Part shown: positions 9,119-17,729 of the stretch, in pieces
Numbering within the stretch: the first letter of the stretch is position 1
Layout of the letters: each line of letters opens with the position of its first letter
Source: RGIG5270 sp045538635
GTDB lineage: Bacteria; Verrucomicrobiota; Lentisphaeria; Victivallales; Victivallaceae
Assembly (NCBI GenBank): GCA_045538635.1
Contig: JAZSRU010000075.1
Coordinates: forward strand, 1-21,354
Direction: 5' to 3'
Length of the DNA stretch: 21,354 nucleotides
Notes under the pieces: model-generated
The model's input: the letters and a program-made list of their open reading frames with translations, nothing else
Database searches by the model: none
Told to the model about the DNA's origin: nothing
Made by a program: the position numbers and the translations under genes

Positions 9119-10837
9119 TTAAAACTGGGGAAGCGGGAACTGTGCTGCAAATGCACGGACCTCTTCACCGATTGCACGGAGAGCTGCTTCATCATCACAA
9201 ACAGCGCAGGCGCGTTCAATAAATTCGGCAATTTTGACCATTTCAGCTTCTTTCATACCGCGGGTGGTAACTGCGGGAGTACCGATACGGATACCGGAGG
9301 TAACGAAGGGTTTTTCAGGGTCAAAGGGAATCATGTTCTTGTTGACGGTGATACGGGCGAGGTCAAGGGCGTTGGCAAGAGCTTTGCCGGTAACCTTTTT
9401 CGGACGGAGGTCAACGAGCATGAGGTGGTTGTCAGTACCGCCGGAAACGATGCGGAAACCGCGGTTTGCAAGTTCTTCTGCAAGTTTGGCAGCATTGAGT
9501 CTGACCTGACGCTGATATGCTTTGAATTCATCAGTCATAGCTTCGCCGAAGCAGATTGCTTTGGCAGCGATAACGTGTTCCAGAGGTCCGCCCTGCATAC
9601 CGGGGAAGACTTTGGAGTTGATAGCTTTGATGTATTCTTCTTTGCAGAGGATCAAGCCGGAACGGGGACCGCGGAGAGTTTTGTGGGTAGTAGTGGAAAC
9701 AACATCGCAATAGGGAACGGGATTGGGATGTTCTCCGGCGGCAACAAGACCGGCGATGTGAGCCATGTCAACAAAAAGTTTAGCTCCGACTTTGTCTGCA
9801 ATTTCACGCAGACGGGCAAAATCAATTACTCTCGGATAAGCAGATGCACCGGCAACGATGAGTTTTGGATTATTTTCAACGGCGAGGCGTTCAACTTCAT
9901 CATAATCAATGGTTTCAGTTTCTTTTGAAACGCCGTAGGGAACAACATTGTAAGTTCTGCCGGAGAAGTTCATGGGATGACCATGGGTCAAATGACCGCC
10001 GTGGTCAAGACTCATAGCGAGAATGGTATCACCGGGTTCGATGAGAGCCATATAAACAGCCATATTTGCCTGTGAACCGGCGTGGGGCTGGACGTTGGCG
10101 GCTTCTGCTCCGAAAAGTTTGCAGGCGCGTTCAATGGCGATCGATTCGATCTGGTCAACGACTTCGCAGCCGTTGTAATAACGTTTGCCGGGATACCCTT
10201 CAGCATATTTATTGGTAAGAACAGAACCCTGAGCAGCGCGGACTGCACATGAAGTAAAGTTTTCAGAAGCAATAAGTTCAATACCGTCGAACTGACGGGC
10301 GACTTCTTTGTCAATGAGTTCAGCGATGACAGGGTCTGCGGTGCGAATGGCAGCAATGTCATCATAAGATTTGACTTCGAGCTTGTTGAGGCGGCGGACA
10401 TGGCGTTCTTCCTGGGTAAAGGGAGTGCTGCTCCATGCTTCAAAAATTTCTATCATGCCGTTTTTATCCAGTTTATCACCGGCAAAAACGAGGACATTGG
10501 TTGCATTGTGTTCGCGGCTGCGGACAGCAGTTGCAGCATCAGCGGCAACAACAGCGCGGACACCGTGGAAACGGTTTGCATTGATTCCCATACCGACACC
10601 GGAACGGCAAATCAGAACGCCGCAGGTGCATTTGCCGGTAATGATTGAGCGGCCGACCTGGGAAGCATAATCTGAATAATCATCTTCTTTGTCAAAATCG
10701 AAAGGTCCGAAATCGACAAATTCGATATTTTTAGCTTTGAAGTACTCGGAGAGTTCAGCTTTGAGAGTGAAACCACCGTGGTCGGTACCGACGGCAACTT
10801 TGAGCGGGCTGCCACAGAAATCAACGATTTTTTTCAT
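9119..10837 (-). CDS. glyA: Fused ribose-5-phosphate isomerase B - serine hydroxymethyltransferase
   Basis: A single 572-residue frame holds two complete enzymes. Residues 1 to about 152 are RpiB: TDHGG (18-22), GVLICRSGVGMGINANR with catalytic C77, REHNATNVLVFAG (108-120) and the closing RHVRRLNKLE. RpiB interconverts ribose and ribulose 5-phosphates. R78-S79 replace the more usual GT after the cysteine. Residues about 160-572 are SHMT: ELIASENF (187-194), YAEGYPGKRYYNG (211-223), the PLP segment STTTHKTLRGPR with K386, and VNKNMIPFDP near the end. SHMT swaps serine and glycine while loading tetrahydrofolate with a one-carbon unit. There is no stop or start-like break at the junction. The start has AAAGGA a few bases upstream and lies 15 bases after the phosphatase gene. 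The order phosphatase-rpiB-glyA parallels Bacillus subtilis ywlE-ywlF-(ywlG)-glyA. Confidence 0.93.
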   Translation of the reverse strand: MKKIVDFCGSPLKVAVGTDHGGFTLKAELSEYFKAKNIEFVDFGPFDFDKEDDYSDYASQVGRSIITGKCTCGVLICRSGVGMGINANRFHGVRAVVAADAATAVRSREHNATNVLVFAGDKLDKNGMIEIFEAWSSTPFTQEERHVRRLNKLEVKSYDDIAAIRTADPVIAELIDKEVARQFDGIELIASENFTSCAVRAAQGSVLTNKYAEGYPGKRYYNGCEVVDQIESIAIERACKLFGAEAANVQPHAGSQANMAVYMALIEPGDTILAMSLDHGGHLTHGHPMNFSGRTYNVVPYGVSKETETIDYDEVERLAVENNPKLIVAGASAYPRVIDFARLREIADKVGAKLFVDMAHIAGLVAAGEHPNPVPYCDVVSTTTHKTLRGPRSGLILCKEEYIKAINSKVFPGMQGGPLEHVIAAKAICFGEAMTDEFKAYQRQVRLNAAKLAEELANRGFRIVSGGTDNHLMLVDLRPKKVTGKALANALDLARITVNKNMIPFDPEKPFVTSGIRIGTPAVTTRGMKEAEMVKIAEFIERACAVCDDEAALRAIGEEVRAFAAQFPLPQF

Positions 10838-10852
10838 TTTTTTTCCTTTTGT

Positions 10853-11311
10853 TTAAGAATTGGTATTTGAATTTGAAATATTTGCATAAAGTGCATCAAG
10901 AGCTTTCTGCATATAAGAAAAAACTCTTGCATAACCATCTACATTTTCACCGTAAGGATCAGGAACATCAACTCCGTTCAATCCGGCATAATCAAACAGC
11001 ATTCTGACATTTGCACCCGGTGCGATCTCCTGTATCGCCCGCAAATGCCCCGCCGTCATAGCGATTATGATATCATAATCATTTGCCATGTGCGCTTCAA
11101 ATCTGCGGCTGCGGAAATTTTTCAGATCACCGCCGAAAGATTCCGCCACGATTTGTGCCTGCATTGATGCCCTGCCGCCGTCAAAAGCATGAATTCCGGC
11201 TGACCCGGCGAAAACATCATTGCAGTTATTCCGGGCAGCAAGCATATTGATATAAGCTTCCGCCATAGGGCTTCTGCAGCTGTTTCCGGTACAAACAAAC
11301 AAGATATTCAT
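10853..11311 (-). CDS. Low-molecular-weight protein phosphatase, YwlE-like
   Basis: A 152-residue cytoplasmic phosphatase of the LMW-PTP fold. The P-loop CTGNSCRS carries nucleophile C7 and R13, and DPYG with D118 is the general acid. AMTAGHLRAI and the C-terminal DGYARVFSYMQKALDAL closely follow the layout of B. subtilis YwlE, a protein-arginine phosphatase. In YwlE residue 11 of the P-loop is Thr and confers phosphoarginine preference, while tyrosine phosphatases have a bulkier Ile there. Here it is Ser11, so small and polar, and arginine phosphatase activity is plausible but unproven. It is the first gene of the minus-strand run, with a weak purine stretch (GGAAAAAA) before the ATG. No McsB-type arginine kinase is visible in the window. 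Confidence 0.88.
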   Translation of the reverse strand: MNILFVCTGNSCRSPMAEAYINMLAARNNCNDVFAGSAGIHAFDGGRASMQAQIVAESFGGDLKNFRSRRFEAHMANDYDIIIAMTAGHLRAIQEIAPGANVRMLFDYAGLNGVDVPDPYGENVDGYARVFSYMQKALDALYANISNSNTNS

Positions 11312-11415
11312 AACTTTTTTCCGTTTTTCCTGTTGAAATTACTGTAATACGGCAATAAATTATATATAATATAACACAACTTTAAAATTTTTAAAATGGA
11401 AAAACACTTTTATTT
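11312..11415. promoter_or_regulatory. Divergent intergenic region with candidate promoters
   Basis: This 104-base AT-rich gap separates the phosphatase (minus) and trmB (plus) starts. It contains the 12-base palindrome ATTATATATAAT (11359-11370) with a perfect TATAAT at 11365-11370 on the plus strand and a near-identical hexamer on the other strand. TTGAAA at 11333-11338 is too far from that TATAAT, so I cannot name a matching -35. Divergent promoters must lie here if both flanking gene sets are operons; the exact hexamers are uncertain. Confidence 0.4.
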
Positions 11416-12036
11416 ATGAAAAATCAACCGGAAGATGCTTTTATCAACATTCTGACCCAGTCTTACACCCGTCTGGACAACATAAAAAACAACGATCATA
11501 GAACCGAACTCGACCTCGGATGCGGTTCTGGTTCCTTTACCGCCGGGTTGGCAAAACGCTACCCCGATGCAAATATTTACGCCGCCGATGTCATGATCGG
11601 CAGACTCCGCAAGCTCGTTCGCAAAAATCAGAGGCTCAACATCTCCAATATGCAGCTGCTCCGCGTCGAAGCCCGCCATCTGGTCGCATACATGATTCCG
11701 GATGCGGCACTCGACAGACTGCACATTCTCTGTCCCGACCCATGGCCCAAAGAACGCCACAAAGGACACCGCCTCGTTACCAGCGATTTTCTCTCCCAAA
11801 TCCACCGCGTCCTAAAAAAAGGCGGAACTTTTCATTTTTCAAGTGATGATGATCCCTATTTTGATTCAGTAACCGATATCGTTGAGCGTTCAGGTCTTTT
11901 TGAGCTTGATGATTCCCTGCTGGACGATATTGCCGATATCAAAAGCGACTTTGAAGTACGCTGGCTCGATCAGGGCAAACATGTCCGTCATCACGCATGG
12001 AAAACAGTTGACCGTCCCGAATCATGCGGCCATTGA
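11416..12036 (+). CDS. trmB: tRNA (guanine-N7-)-methyltransferase
   Basis: A 206-residue SAM-dependent Rossmann methyltransferase. LDLGCGSGSF (32-41) is the SAM-binding glycine loop, YAADVMIGRL follows the acidic end of the second strand, and CPDPWPKERHKGHRL (106-120) is the TrmB signature that contacts the tRNA. A SDFEVRW...GKHVRHHAW tail matches the C-terminal T-x-x-E-x-R region. The enzyme makes m7G46 in the variable loop of many tRNAs. The nearest GGA lies about 15 bases before the ATG, a weak ribosome site, but no better in-frame start is seen and the domain is complete. It heads the plus-strand set, 13 bases ahead of the U32 gene, another probable RNA-modification gene. Confidence 0.92.
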   Translation: MKNQPEDAFINILTQSYTRLDNIKNNDHRTELDLGCGSGSFTAGLAKRYPDANIYAADVMIGRLRKLVRKNQRLNISNMQLLRVEARHLVAYMIPDAALDRLHILCPDPWPKERHKGHRLVTSDFLSQIHRVLKKGGTFHFSSDDDPYFDSVTDIVERSGLFELDDSLLDDIADIKSDFEVRWLDQGKHVRHHAWKTVDRPESCGH

Positions 12037-12049
12037 TACGAGGTGAATC

Positions 12050-14290
12050 ATGAAAAAAAACAATCCTGTTCCTGAACTTCTCGCTCCTGCCGGCAATGCG
12101 CTGTCTGCACTTGCCGCCTTTGACGCGGGCGCTGATGCGATTTACTGCGGACTCGGCAAATTCAATGCTCGTGAACGCAGCGAAAACTTCACTCCGGAAA
12201 CAATGGGCAAAATCATTGCCTATGCTCACTCAATCAAGCGCAAAGTGTATGTTACATTCAATACCGTAATAAAGGAAAATGAACTCGCTGAAGTCGCAGA
12301 AAATCTGGCTTTGCTCTCCTCACTTGACCCTGATGCGCTGATCATTCAGGATCTCGGAGTAGCGCGTATGATAAGAGAATATTTTCCGGATTTGACAATC
12401 CACGCTTCGACCCAGATGGGCTTTCACAACTCTGCCGGTGTCGCCGCTGCCGCTGAATTCGGCGCCAAACGCGTGATCCTTGAAAGACAGATAACTCTGG
12501 ATGAAATACGCTCCATACGCGAAAAAAATCCCGATACCGAACTCGAAGTCTTCATTCACGGAGCTTTGTGCTGCTCCCTCTCCGGACAATGCTTATTTTC
12601 TTCATATTTAGGTGGTTACAGCGGCAACAGAGGTTTTTGCAAACAGCCTTGCCGCCGCCGTTATTACAGCAGTCAGGGCAATGGTTTTTTCTTCTCTCCG
12701 CAAGACCTCGAAACTCTGGAACTTATTGGTGATTTGCGTGAAATCGGAATCGACTCATTGAAAATCGAGGGCCGCCTGCGTCAGGGAGATTATGTCTTCA
12801 ATACAGTCAAAGCATACCGCATGATACTTGATGCTCCGGAATCCCGCCCGTCCCCCGAATTGCTCGGAGAGGCAAGAGCCTTGCTGTCAAAGAGTTGCGG
12901 ACGCAAATGGTCAAAAGGTTTCTTCTTTGAAAAAAGCATGAAAGACCTCATCATACATGACAATATCGGTTCTGCCGGAATGCTTGTCGGTTCAGTAACC
13001 GAAACCGCAGAAAACGGTTTCTCATGCATCGTCCGCAAAAAAATCCACATTGGCGACCGTATCCGTATTCAGCCGCAATCTGGCGATGACGGCCCCGCCA
13101 TGACTCTGACCAAAATGTTTGTCAACGGCGAATCCGTCCGAAAAGCAGTCCCCAATGATAAAGTTTTCATCTGCTTTGACCGCGAAGTTCCTTACCGCGG
13201 AGTACTTTACAAAATTGGCGAAAGCTACCCGGATCACAGCGCGAGATTTGAAAAACTCCCGCTTCAGAAAAAACGCGTCGATCTCGATATTGAACTGGAT
13301 CGCTCACATTTCAAATGCCGCGTGGCAAACAGCGCGATCAACTGCGTTTATGAAGAAAATATTGAACTCTCTGAAGCCAAGAAGCAACCGCTTACTGTTG
13401 AAAAACTTACAGCAGAATTTGCCGCCGCGGATTCAACAGATTTCGCCCTCGGCAAATGCAATGTAAAACTCGGAGGTGGCCTTTTCGTTCCCGCTGCGAT
13501 ACTCAAGGAGCTGCGACGCGCAGCATGGGCGGAAATCAAAGGCAGCATTTCCCCTGACTCACTTTTTCAAACCGGTGCCGAAGGACTCGGCAAATTCGCA
13601 CTTGATTATAAAAAGATGCATCCATTTGTCTATGAACAGGATAACATTCCCGAAACCGTCGCTGTCAAACCCAATGGCGTCCTCCCCGGCAACCCGAAAG
13701 CCCGGACTGCCACTTCCGTTTTTGATGTCAATAAATCCACTTATCAGGCAATTCTGCCGGAATTCACTCCGGAAAACAGACTTGACGGCTTGAAAAAAGC
13801 AATCAAACTTGCCTATCAGAATGGTATCCGTTCATTCCGCGTGCAATCGCTTTTTGAAATGCCGCTGCTGAAAGATTACGCAGATATTGAAATCGTTGCC
13901 GCCGACCCGCTTCCTGTATGCAACTCAATGGCAGTCATGGAATTACAACGCATGGGCGCAACCAAAATACAAGCACATGCCGAACTCGACAAAACCGCAC
14001 TTGAAAACTTGCGCGACCATTCCGTTCTCCCGGTGGAAATTTACCGTCTCGGCAGACTTCCCCTGCTCGTTACCCGTGCGGAAATCCCGGTTGAAGGCAA
14101 TATCAAAGATGCCCGCACCAATGAATTTTCTGTACGCTATGACAAACGGAGCATGCTGACACGGGTTTATCCGGTCAAAGTCATTTCCATACCACGCATT
14201 GCAGGCACGGCAGATTTCTATGATCTGACCAATGCAAACTGGAAAAATGCCGAAGAAAGTACCTTTAACTATGAACTGGCACTCAACTGA
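12050..14290 (+). CDS. U32 family protein (RlhA/TrhP-like RNA hydroxylation type)
   Basis: A 746-residue protein with a U32 collagenase-like TIM-barrel at the N-terminus (PELLAPAGN at 8-16, AGADAIYCGLGKFNARE around 27-42) and the U32 cysteine cluster HGALCCSLSGQC and NRGFCKQPCR (C174, C175, C181, C197, C201), which in E. coli relatives supports an iron-sulfur site. Long U32 proteins with an extra DUF3656-type part include RlhA (YdcP), which hydroxylates 23S rRNA C2501; shorter TrhP (YegQ) acts on tRNA U34. At 746 residues this is longer than both, closer to the RlhA layout, but the substrate is inference. Protease activity, the historical label, is doubtful. GAGGTG lies upstream of the ATG. 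The 13-base spacing from trmB suggests shared transcription and an RNA-modification theme. Confidence 0.83.
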   Translation: MKKNNPVPELLAPAGNALSALAAFDAGADAIYCGLGKFNARERSENFTPETMGKIIAYAHSIKRKVYVTFNTVIKENELAEVAENLALLSSLDPDALIIQDLGVARMIREYFPDLTIHASTQMGFHNSAGVAAAAEFGAKRVILERQITLDEIRSIREKNPDTELEVFIHGALCCSLSGQCLFSSYLGGYSGNRGFCKQPCRRRYYSSQGNGFFFSPQDLETLELIGDLREIGIDSLKIEGRLRQGDYVFNTVKAYRMILDAPESRPSPELLGEARALLSKSCGRKWSKGFFFEKSMKDLIIHDNIGSAGMLVGSVTETAENGFSCIVRKKIHIGDRIRIQPQSGDDGPAMTLTKMFVNGESVRKAVPNDKVFICFDREVPYRGVLYKIGESYPDHSARFEKLPLQKKRVDLDIELDRSHFKCRVANSAINCVYEENIELSEAKKQPLTVEKLTAEFAAADSTDFALGKCNVKLGGGLFVPAAILKELRRAAWAEIKGSISPDSLFQTGAEGLGKFALDYKKMHPFVYEQDNIPETVAVKPNGVLPGNPKARTATSVFDVNKSTYQAILPEFTPENRLDGLKKAIKLAYQNGIRSFRVQSLFEMPLLKDYADIEIVAADPLPVCNSMAVMELQRMGATKIQAHAELDKTALENLRDHSVLPVEIYRLGRLPLLVTRAEIPVEGNIKDARTNEFSVRYDKRSMLTRVYPVKVISIPRIAGTADFYDLTNANWKNAEESTFNYELALN

Positions 14291-14310
14291 TATTAAATAA
14301 GGATACTGCA

Positions 14311-16941
14311 ATGTTTTCTGATGCTGTTGAATATTACGCTTTCATGGATGAAATGAAACAGTTTGAACAACCGCATTTCGTTCTGCATGATTCTGCCGGA
14401 GAAAACTGGTGTTTGAATAACTCTTTTGCCGATGAAAAAAATCTGTTCGAAACAGCATTTGCATCTCTCCGGAGATATCTCACCGCTGCCAACTGCCGCG
14501 AAAATAATGACGGTTATCAAATAAACATCCGCCATTCAAAAACTTCCGTTTTTGAGGAATATTCACTTGTCTTTGATGAAAATTCATGTACCATCAGCGC
14601 CGCAGATACCGAAGGAATCAGACGCGGCATATATGAATTTATCGACATTTTCTGTGCCGCAAACGGCGTTTTCAGGCATGAAAAACAGACCATTTCACGC
14701 AAACCATGGCTGAAAATACGACTCGCAAGATGTCCATTCAGCCCAATCAAACGCCCACCACTCAACACCGATGAACTGCTCGAAGATACCGATTATTATC
14801 CCGACGGCTATCTGGAAACTCTGGCTCATGACGGCAGCAACGGCATTTGGATCGTAACTTCAATAAATGAACTCGGTATCAGCTCTTTCATCACACCTGA
14901 TCCGCAACGGGAAAAACGCATTGCCAAATTACAGAAAACTGTTCAGAAATGCGCCCGTTACGGTGTAAAAGTCTGGCTTTTCATGATAGAACCGCGCGCC
15001 GTAACTGAAAATTCAGATTTATGGCATAATCATCCCGAACTCTTCAAAAAAGACACTTTCTGGGGACAACATTGTTTCTGTCCCGCTTCAGAAGCAACTC
15101 AAAAATATCTGCGTGAAGTCTTTTCCAGCACATTCGCCGCAGTTCCAGACCTCGGAGGTGTCATAAACATCTCTGCCGGAGAACGCGCAACTGCATGTAC
15201 TTCAACTGTTTTGCCATCCAGCAGCGACAAAATAAGCTGTCAGCACGTCTGCAATCTTTCTCAAGCAGAAATAATGCACAAAAATTTATCGGCGATAAAT
15301 GATGGTATAAAACAGGGAGCGCCCAATGCACAACTCATTGCATGGTATTATCTTCCACATGCTACTCAACTCGCACCGTGGGCGCAGGAGCTGGCGGTGG
15401 CGACACCGGATGATGTTATTGCACAATACAATTTTGAATCCGGCGGCAAATGCGAACAACTTGGCAAAACCCGCATTGCCGGAGATTACTGGATATCTTA
15501 TGAAGGTCCGTCCGGCAACTTCCGCAATGCAGCAGAGAAACGCCGTTCTCTCCCGATGGGGGCAAAACTCCAGCTCGGCAGCGGTCATGAACTTGTTACA
15601 GTTCCTTTTATCCCCGTGCCGGAAATCGCTTACAATAAATACAAAAAACTGCATGAACTCGGGATCGTTTCAGTCATGCAGTCGTGGTATATCGGCAATT
15701 TTACAGGATTGATCGGACGCGCCTGCGGCAGACTGGCGTTTGAAGATTTCAGTACGGACAGCGGAAGTTTTCTGTTACGCCTGGCAGAACCGCAATGGGG
15801 CAGATATTCAGACAAACTGATTGAGGCATGGCAGATTTTCACTGCTGCCTACAAAAATATGCCGTTTTCGCTGATGTTTCAATATTACGGCCCGCAAAAT
15901 GCATTTCTGCGCTGGAAATATCATTTTCTGCCTGACCTTGAAATACTTGCTCCGCCGTGGAAGCCCGATTTTGAATTCGGCGGCGACAATATTGGAGAAG
16001 CGTTATCCGGCTTCACGCTTGATGAAGCGGCTCAACTGCTGAAAACGATGAGCGAAACATGGCAGAAAGGTATTGATATCCTGATGCCGCTCAAAAATAT
16101 TTTTAAAGACAATGTAAAAAATCTGCGGGATATAAATATTGCGGAATTTATCGGCTGTTCCCTTACTGGCAGCAGCAATCTTTTGGAATTTTTCAAGTTG
16201 CGCCGCGAATTTTATTCCCGGACGCTGCATTTTGATAAATATGCTCAAATCCTGCAGCAAATGAAACAATGCCTTGCAACTCACCGCAATCTGTGCGAAA
16301 GATGCATACCGCTTCTGGAAAATGATTCAAGACTCGGATTCCACGGAGAAGCCTTGAAAAGACTTTTTGATGCAGACAGCGCGCGACAGGCTCTCATTGA
16401 TGCGGATGCCGCACTCGCAGACGCGGATAAACTTGAACAAATATTGGCAAACAAAACAACTCCTTTTGAACACATTGCAAAAATGCATCTTGTTTTTGCT
16501 GAAAAAGATACAACCTATCAAACCTCAACTTATTCATGGGCATACCATATCGAAGACGGCAAATTCATTCTGACTCTGACCGGATTCGACGGCAATGATT
16601 TATGGGGCAGATGCTATTTTACCGACCTGACCGGAACTCAGTATCCTTTGCAGGAGAGATTTCATATCCGCAATGGCAAATGTGAAGATCTCGGCAATTT
16701 CAATTATCTGCTGACCGGAGTCCCCTTTGAGTCCGGAATGCATACAGAATACGCACCAACCCTCATCACAGTCAGCTGGCCGTTATCATCATTGCCGGGC
16801 AGTCAGGACGGAATTATCAGATTCAACTTCTCTCTGGGCGAACTGGCCAAACCGGTTTATCTGAACGGCAACGGTGCAAAAGAAAGATTGTTTCTCGAAA
16901 TGCACAATCCGGCAGACTCTCTGACTTTGAAAATAAAATAA
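14311..16941 (+). CDS. Large cytoplasmic GH20-like glycoside hydrolase family protein
   Basis: An 876-residue protein I recognise only at the level of fold. Residues about 45-125 look like the alpha/beta domain that precedes the barrel in GH20 and GH67 enzymes, ending in the typical DTEGIRRGIYEFIDIF. A TIM-barrel-like region follows (KPWLKIRLAR, LAHDGSNGIWI, KCARYGVKVWLFMIEP, then GGVINISAGERA with E291 where GH20 enzymes carry their acid glutamate). The C-terminal 300 residues are helical and then beta-rich and match nothing I know. There is no signal peptide, so it should act inside the cell on imported oligosaccharides. Cysteines 296, 310 and 314 after the putative catalytic loop could bind metal. 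AAGGA is 7 bases from the ATG, 20 bases behind the U32 stop. Substrate is unknown; hexosaminides or uronosides are guesses from fold. Confidence 0.62.
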   Translation: MFSDAVEYYAFMDEMKQFEQPHFVLHDSAGENWCLNNSFADEKNLFETAFASLRRYLTAANCRENNDGYQINIRHSKTSVFEEYSLVFDENSCTISAADTEGIRRGIYEFIDIFCAANGVFRHEKQTISRKPWLKIRLARCPFSPIKRPPLNTDELLEDTDYYPDGYLETLAHDGSNGIWIVTSINELGISSFITPDPQREKRIAKLQKTVQKCARYGVKVWLFMIEPRAVTENSDLWHNHPELFKKDTFWGQHCFCPASEATQKYLREVFSSTFAAVPDLGGVINISAGERATACTSTVLPSSSDKISCQHVCNLSQAEIMHKNLSAINDGIKQGAPNAQLIAWYYLPHATQLAPWAQELAVATPDDVIAQYNFESGGKCEQLGKTRIAGDYWISYEGPSGNFRNAAEKRRSLPMGAKLQLGSGHELVTVPFIPVPEIAYNKYKKLHELGIVSVMQSWYIGNFTGLIGRACGRLAFEDFSTDSGSFLLRLAEPQWGRYSDKLIEAWQIFTAAYKNMPFSLMFQYYGPQNAFLRWKYHFLPDLEILAPPWKPDFEFGGDNIGEALSGFTLDEAAQLLKTMSETWQKGIDILMPLKNIFKDNVKNLRDINIAEFIGCSLTGSSNLLEFFKLRREFYSRTLHFDKYAQILQQMKQCLATHRNLCERCIPLLENDSRLGFHGEALKRLFDADSARQALIDADAALADADKLEQILANKTTPFEHIAKMHLVFAEKDTTYQTSTYSWAYHIEDGKFILTLTGFDGNDLWGRCYFTDLTGTQYPLQERFHIRNGKCEDLGNFNYLLTGVPFESGMHTEYAPTLITVSWPLSSLPGSQDGIIRFNFSLGELAKPVYLNGNGAKERLFLEMHNPADSLTLKIK

Positions 16942-16949
16942 TTTTTTCT

Positions 16950-16992
16950 GTACAAATAACTTTGCTTGTTTTCAGCATTTAAGTTATCGTAC
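16950..16992. repeat. Inverted repeat upstream of the lipid-kinase promoter
   Basis: GTAC-aa-ATAACTT (16950-16962) is mirrored by AAGTTAT-c-GTAC (16981-16992), giving 11 paired positions around an 18-base loop. It ends three bases before a candidate -35 hexamer. No T-run follows, so it is a weak terminator at best; an operator or read-through hairpin is possible. Confidence 0.35.
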
Positions 16993-16994
16993 AT

Positions 16995-17022
16995 TTGCAT
17001 ATTCTACACAGGACGCTATATT
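16995..17022 (+). promoter_or_regulatory. Candidate sigma-70 promoter for the Sec59-family gene
   Basis: TTGCAT (16995-17000), a 16-base spacer and TATATT (17017-17022) fit a sigma-70-type promoter. Transcription would begin near 17029, about 20 bases before the chosen start codon. This would exclude the longer in-frame start at 16966, which lies upstream of the promoter. Confidence 0.45.
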
Positions 17023-17049
17023 ACAATAAAAAATGAAAGGCAGAAAAAT

Positions 17050-17673
17050 ATGGAACAGATAAGTTATTTTCAGGAATTTTTACGCAAGCTGATCCACTTG
17101 AGTTCATTGTGGATGGTGGCGGTTATAATGCTCTGTCCGGACGAATACCGGATGGTGCTGGCGGTGATTTTCGGTACGGCATGGATACTCAATATCTCAA
17201 TTGAACACGCTGTGGCATGTCAGGTGCCATACATAACTCCGGTTTATTATTTTTTCTTCAAAAAAATGCTGCGCAAAACCCCATCCCCGCAGGACTGGGT
17301 CATTTCCGGGGGGCCGCCGGTATGGGGAGCGGCATTCATGGTCACATTGCTGTTCAAACCGCAAGGCGCAGCGACAGCTCTCGCAGTCATGCTGATCGCA
17401 GATACCTGCGCGGCACTCGTCGGCAGGCGTTTCGGCAAACACAAAATAAACGGCAAAAGCATTGAAGGCTGTATAGCTTTTATCATCGGCGGGCTGGCGG
17501 CATTCGGTGCAGTTTCCGCTTTTTATCCGCCGCTTTCTGCTGCGGGCATAATTGCCGGAACCGCAGGTATTCTGCTGGCGATGCTGGCTGAGTTATTTGA
17601 AAAACAGCTTCATATCGACGATAATTTTTCCATTCCGTTACTGGTCGGAATCTCTCTTTCATTTTTTGTTTAA
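17050..17673 (+). CDS. Sec59/DGK1/VTE5-family membrane CTP-dependent lipid kinase
   Basis: A 207-residue polytopic membrane protein of the dolichol/phytol/diacylglycerol kinase family. FLRKLIHLSSLW (10-21) is the N-terminal family signature. The cytidylyltransferase-like core is ADTCAALVGRRFGKHKING followed by KSIEG (117-140), and HIDDNFSIPLL (188-198) is the conserved C-terminal DN-x-x-x-P segment. Members phosphorylate polyprenols, phytol or diacylglycerol with CTP; the lipid here cannot be told from sequence. About six membrane helices are likely. I chose ATG 17050 because AAAGG lies about 9 bases upstream and conserved sequence starts there; an in-frame ATG at 16966 would add 28 unconserved residues and lie before the candidate promoter. 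It is probably a separate transcription unit from the gene before it. Confidence 0.82.
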   Translation: MEQISYFQEFLRKLIHLSSLWMVAVIMLCPDEYRMVLAVIFGTAWILNISIEHAVACQVPYITPVYYFFFKKMLRKTPSPQDWVISGGPPVWGAAFMVTLLFKPQGAATALAVMLIADTCAALVGRRFGKHKINGKSIEGCIAFIIGGLAAFGAVSAFYPPLSAAGIIAGTAGILLAMLAELFEKQLHIDDNFSIPLLVGISLSFFV

Positions 17674-17680
17674 CAGCAAA

Positions 17681-17703
17681 AAGCTGCCTGTTCTCCACAG
17701 CTT
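17681..17703 (+). terminator. Weak hairpin after the Sec59-family gene
   Basis: AAGCTG (17681-17686) pairs with CAGCTT (17698-17703) across an 11-base loop, eight bases after the stop. The sequence after it is ATTTATATAA and not a clean T-run, so termination would be inefficient. Confidence 0.3.
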
Positions 17704-17725
17704 ATTTATATAATAATATATAAAT
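17704..17725. repeat. Perfect AT palindrome upstream of a promoter
   Basis: ATTTATATA and TATATAAAT form a perfect 9-bp inverted repeat around ATAA. It lies five bases upstream of a -35 hexamer, where a regulator site or an UP-like AT element would be expected. Being wholly A+T, it could also arise by chance in such a region. Confidence 0.4.
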
Positions 17726-17729
17726 ACAC

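Noticed and set aside
8068..9928. Two plus-strand frames (8068-9036 and 9020-9928) of about 300 codons each
   Set aside because: Mirror images of serS and of the SHMT half of the fusion, arising from codon bias; both overlap well-supported genes.
16966..17049. Longer N-terminus for the Sec59-family protein
   Set aside because: The extra 28 residues are not family-like, the start lacks a ribosome site and lies before the candidate promoter.
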